NCBI GenBank assembly: GCA_024734555.1
Contig: JANPWX010000452.1
Coordinates: forward strand, 1,284,223 to 1,348,222
DNA: 64,000 bases
DNA from: Trochalopteron elliotii
Taxonomy: Eukaryota; Chordata; Aves; Passeriformes; Leiothrichidae
Direction of reading: 5' to 3'
Shown here: positions 62,391 to 64,000 of the stretch, one piece after another
Layout: every line of letters starts with the position of its first letter
How positions within the stretch are numbered: the first letter of the stretch is position 1
Made by a program: the position numbers and the translations under genes
The notes under the pieces: model-generated
The model's database searches: none
What the model saw: only the letters and a program-made list of their open reading frames with translations
What the model was told of the DNA's origin: nothing

Positions 62391-64000
62391 TACAAAAGGC
62401 CCAGTCTTTTGACATGAGAGTAGTGGACATGAAGGAGCAGGGTCTTGTCCCACTTAATACATCTCAGTGTCCATCCCAGTAACTAGAGCCACAGATCAGA
62501 TCAGACAGTAATGACAAGAAGTCCTTTCAGAGTAAAAGCAGAGGCGTTGTGTCACAAAGGCATCCCTAAAGGAAATAAAGCATTGTGACAGGCCTGAACC
62601 TTTCAATATACCCTACAAGAGTGCTCTAGTGGGCCCTTGAGGGATGATCACACTCAAGAGCCATGGATATAACTAGGCACTCAGCCTTCTATGAGCTGAG
62701 ACAGCCTGAATGGCATGTTCTAGATGTGAGTAATGTAGCCAGAGCACTGCCGAGCACTTGTGCTTGTGTGGAAGGCTGGAAAGCTGCACTGAAGTGACTG
62801 ACTGTCACACAGAGCAGGGATGATAGGCTGCCTCTTCAGATAAGCGCTCTTCCCCCTGTACTCAAAGCCTGAGGACAGTGCAGAGTTTCCTCGAGCTGCT
62901 GCTCAAAGAAGCTGAGTGTGCCCTGCTGGGTGAGTGGGAGATGAGAGGGAGCAGTGCAGACAGAGCTGGAGCCTTCTCCTGCTGCAGTGTCCCCTCCATG
63001 CTCAGCTTCCTGGGCTCTGCCATGCTGCCTGCACCTTTCTTTGAGTAGCTCTGGCTCCTGACAATCCTTTCTGGTCAGATTTTTCTCTGAAAGCTGGAAT
63101 GGTGTCTGGGAAGAGAGGGAGATGCCCCAGCCTGTCAGAATGACATTCCTGCATGTATGTTCCTGGAATGGATGGGCTGCCTTTATGTTCTTTGTACAGT
63201 AGGGATTTTTTTTTATTTTTTTTTAAACATCTGAGAAAGGATCCAGTCTTGAAATTTTTCCTGATTATGAAGAAGCGCAAGTCCTCCTTCATGTTTCCAT
63301 CATCTGACTTCAACAAAAGTCCCCTAAGGTTTTCTAGTTACAAATTGGACTTCTGTGAATAATGGTGACTCAAATATTCCAAAGCAATTTTAATATTCCC
63401 TATATCCATCAAAGTACTGCAGCTAGGTCCATGCAACTAGCTTCAGAAAGCCACGTGAAAATGCAAATGTTTGCTTTCTCAACCAGAACTGAAAAATACT
63501 AAGCATTTCTAAAGGAGAAACAGAACAGTATGTTCTACTTTCCTTATGTATTTTATAAAAAATGCATATATAAAAATGAATATAAATTCTTTTAGGAGAA
63601 ATTGTTTCATAAAAGAAACATGAGTTTGCTTTGGCAAAGATGCTTCTGATTTATGGTTCATTCTGTAAACTTGGCCAAACAATTTCCTTCTTCTTTATGA
63701 TTGGAGAGCAGAGCTGTCGGGGGCAGGGAGTTACAGGATGGCATCTGTTCTTGGAGCAAGAGAATTATGTTTATTCATGATTAGTTTATGCAGAAAATGC
63801 ATCAAAGAGTTTATTTGAATTTTTGATAAATTTGCCTTGTAGAAAAGAAATATTTTTCTTAATTGGACCTTATAGGAAAAATCCCAGTAATGGCAAATGC
63901 AAATCAGAAATAATCTGAATTTAAAGAGGCTTTTTTTTCAGAACCACTAGTGCTCATAGTAGGGTGAGGCCACTGTCTTTGCACTTTTTAATAAAATTGT
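62391..64000. other. Non-coding sequence at the window end
   Basis: No gene is recognised. The segment 62700-63060 is slightly GC-richer and contains a strong-looking 5' splice-site string GGGTGAGTGG near 62928-62937, but no matching exon could be argued. T-runs occur near 63208-63223. Positions 63680-63900 are AT-rich and contain homeodomain-like words. Confidence 0.45.

Noticed and set aside
62920..62945. Strong-looking 5' splice site GGGTGAGTGG
   Set aside because: There is no coding-like exon or clear upstream acceptor, and GTGAGT occurs by chance.

Overview
No protein-coding gene, structural RNA gene or CRISPR array can be supported in this 64 kb window. The sequence is AT-rich and CpG-poor. 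It is a vertebrate nuclear intergenic region or a very large intron, most likely from a bird and probably a passerine. The evidence is two 5'-truncated CR1 non-LTR retrotransposons with avian-type 3' ends (about 4721-5180 on the minus strand, about 62025-62390 on the plus strand), and a solo endogenous-retrovirus LTR (46241-46694) of a type I associate with songbird genomes. L1- and Alu-like repeats are absent. Open reading frames are all short (167 codons at most), often overlap on both strands and show no recognisable domain, apart from one that is the decayed C-terminus of CR1 reverse transcriptase.

Layout: 1-10 kb is ordinary AT-rich sequence with one CR1. About 10.1-10.8 kb, 14.1-14.4 kb, 17.6-18.9 kb, 21.9-22.5 kb, 25.6-25.8 kb, 28.7-29.1 kb, 32.0-32.4 kb, 33.3-33.5 kb, 35.9-36.3 kb, 50.0-50.3 kb and 60.4-60.6 kb hold segments that read like conserved non-coding elements: dense homeodomain, SOX, E-box and nuclear-receptor-type motifs, with CpGs retained in an otherwise CpG-depleted background. 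These calls are inferences from composition and motifs; no alignment was possible. A palindromic relic resembling a miniature DNA transposon lies at 35376-35463. The only CpG-island-like interval is 57541-57960 (57% GC, 24 CpGs in 420 bp by hand count), followed by a TATAAA at 58172; this is the best candidate for a promoter or first exon.

Recognisable transposable elements cover only about 2% of the window. Together with the many candidate regulatory segments and the absence of exons, this suggests a gene desert or long intron near a developmentally regulated gene. I did not find a novel protein system. The points most worth following up are the CpG island, the 35.9-36.3 kb element, the palindromic relic and several clean inverted repeats.
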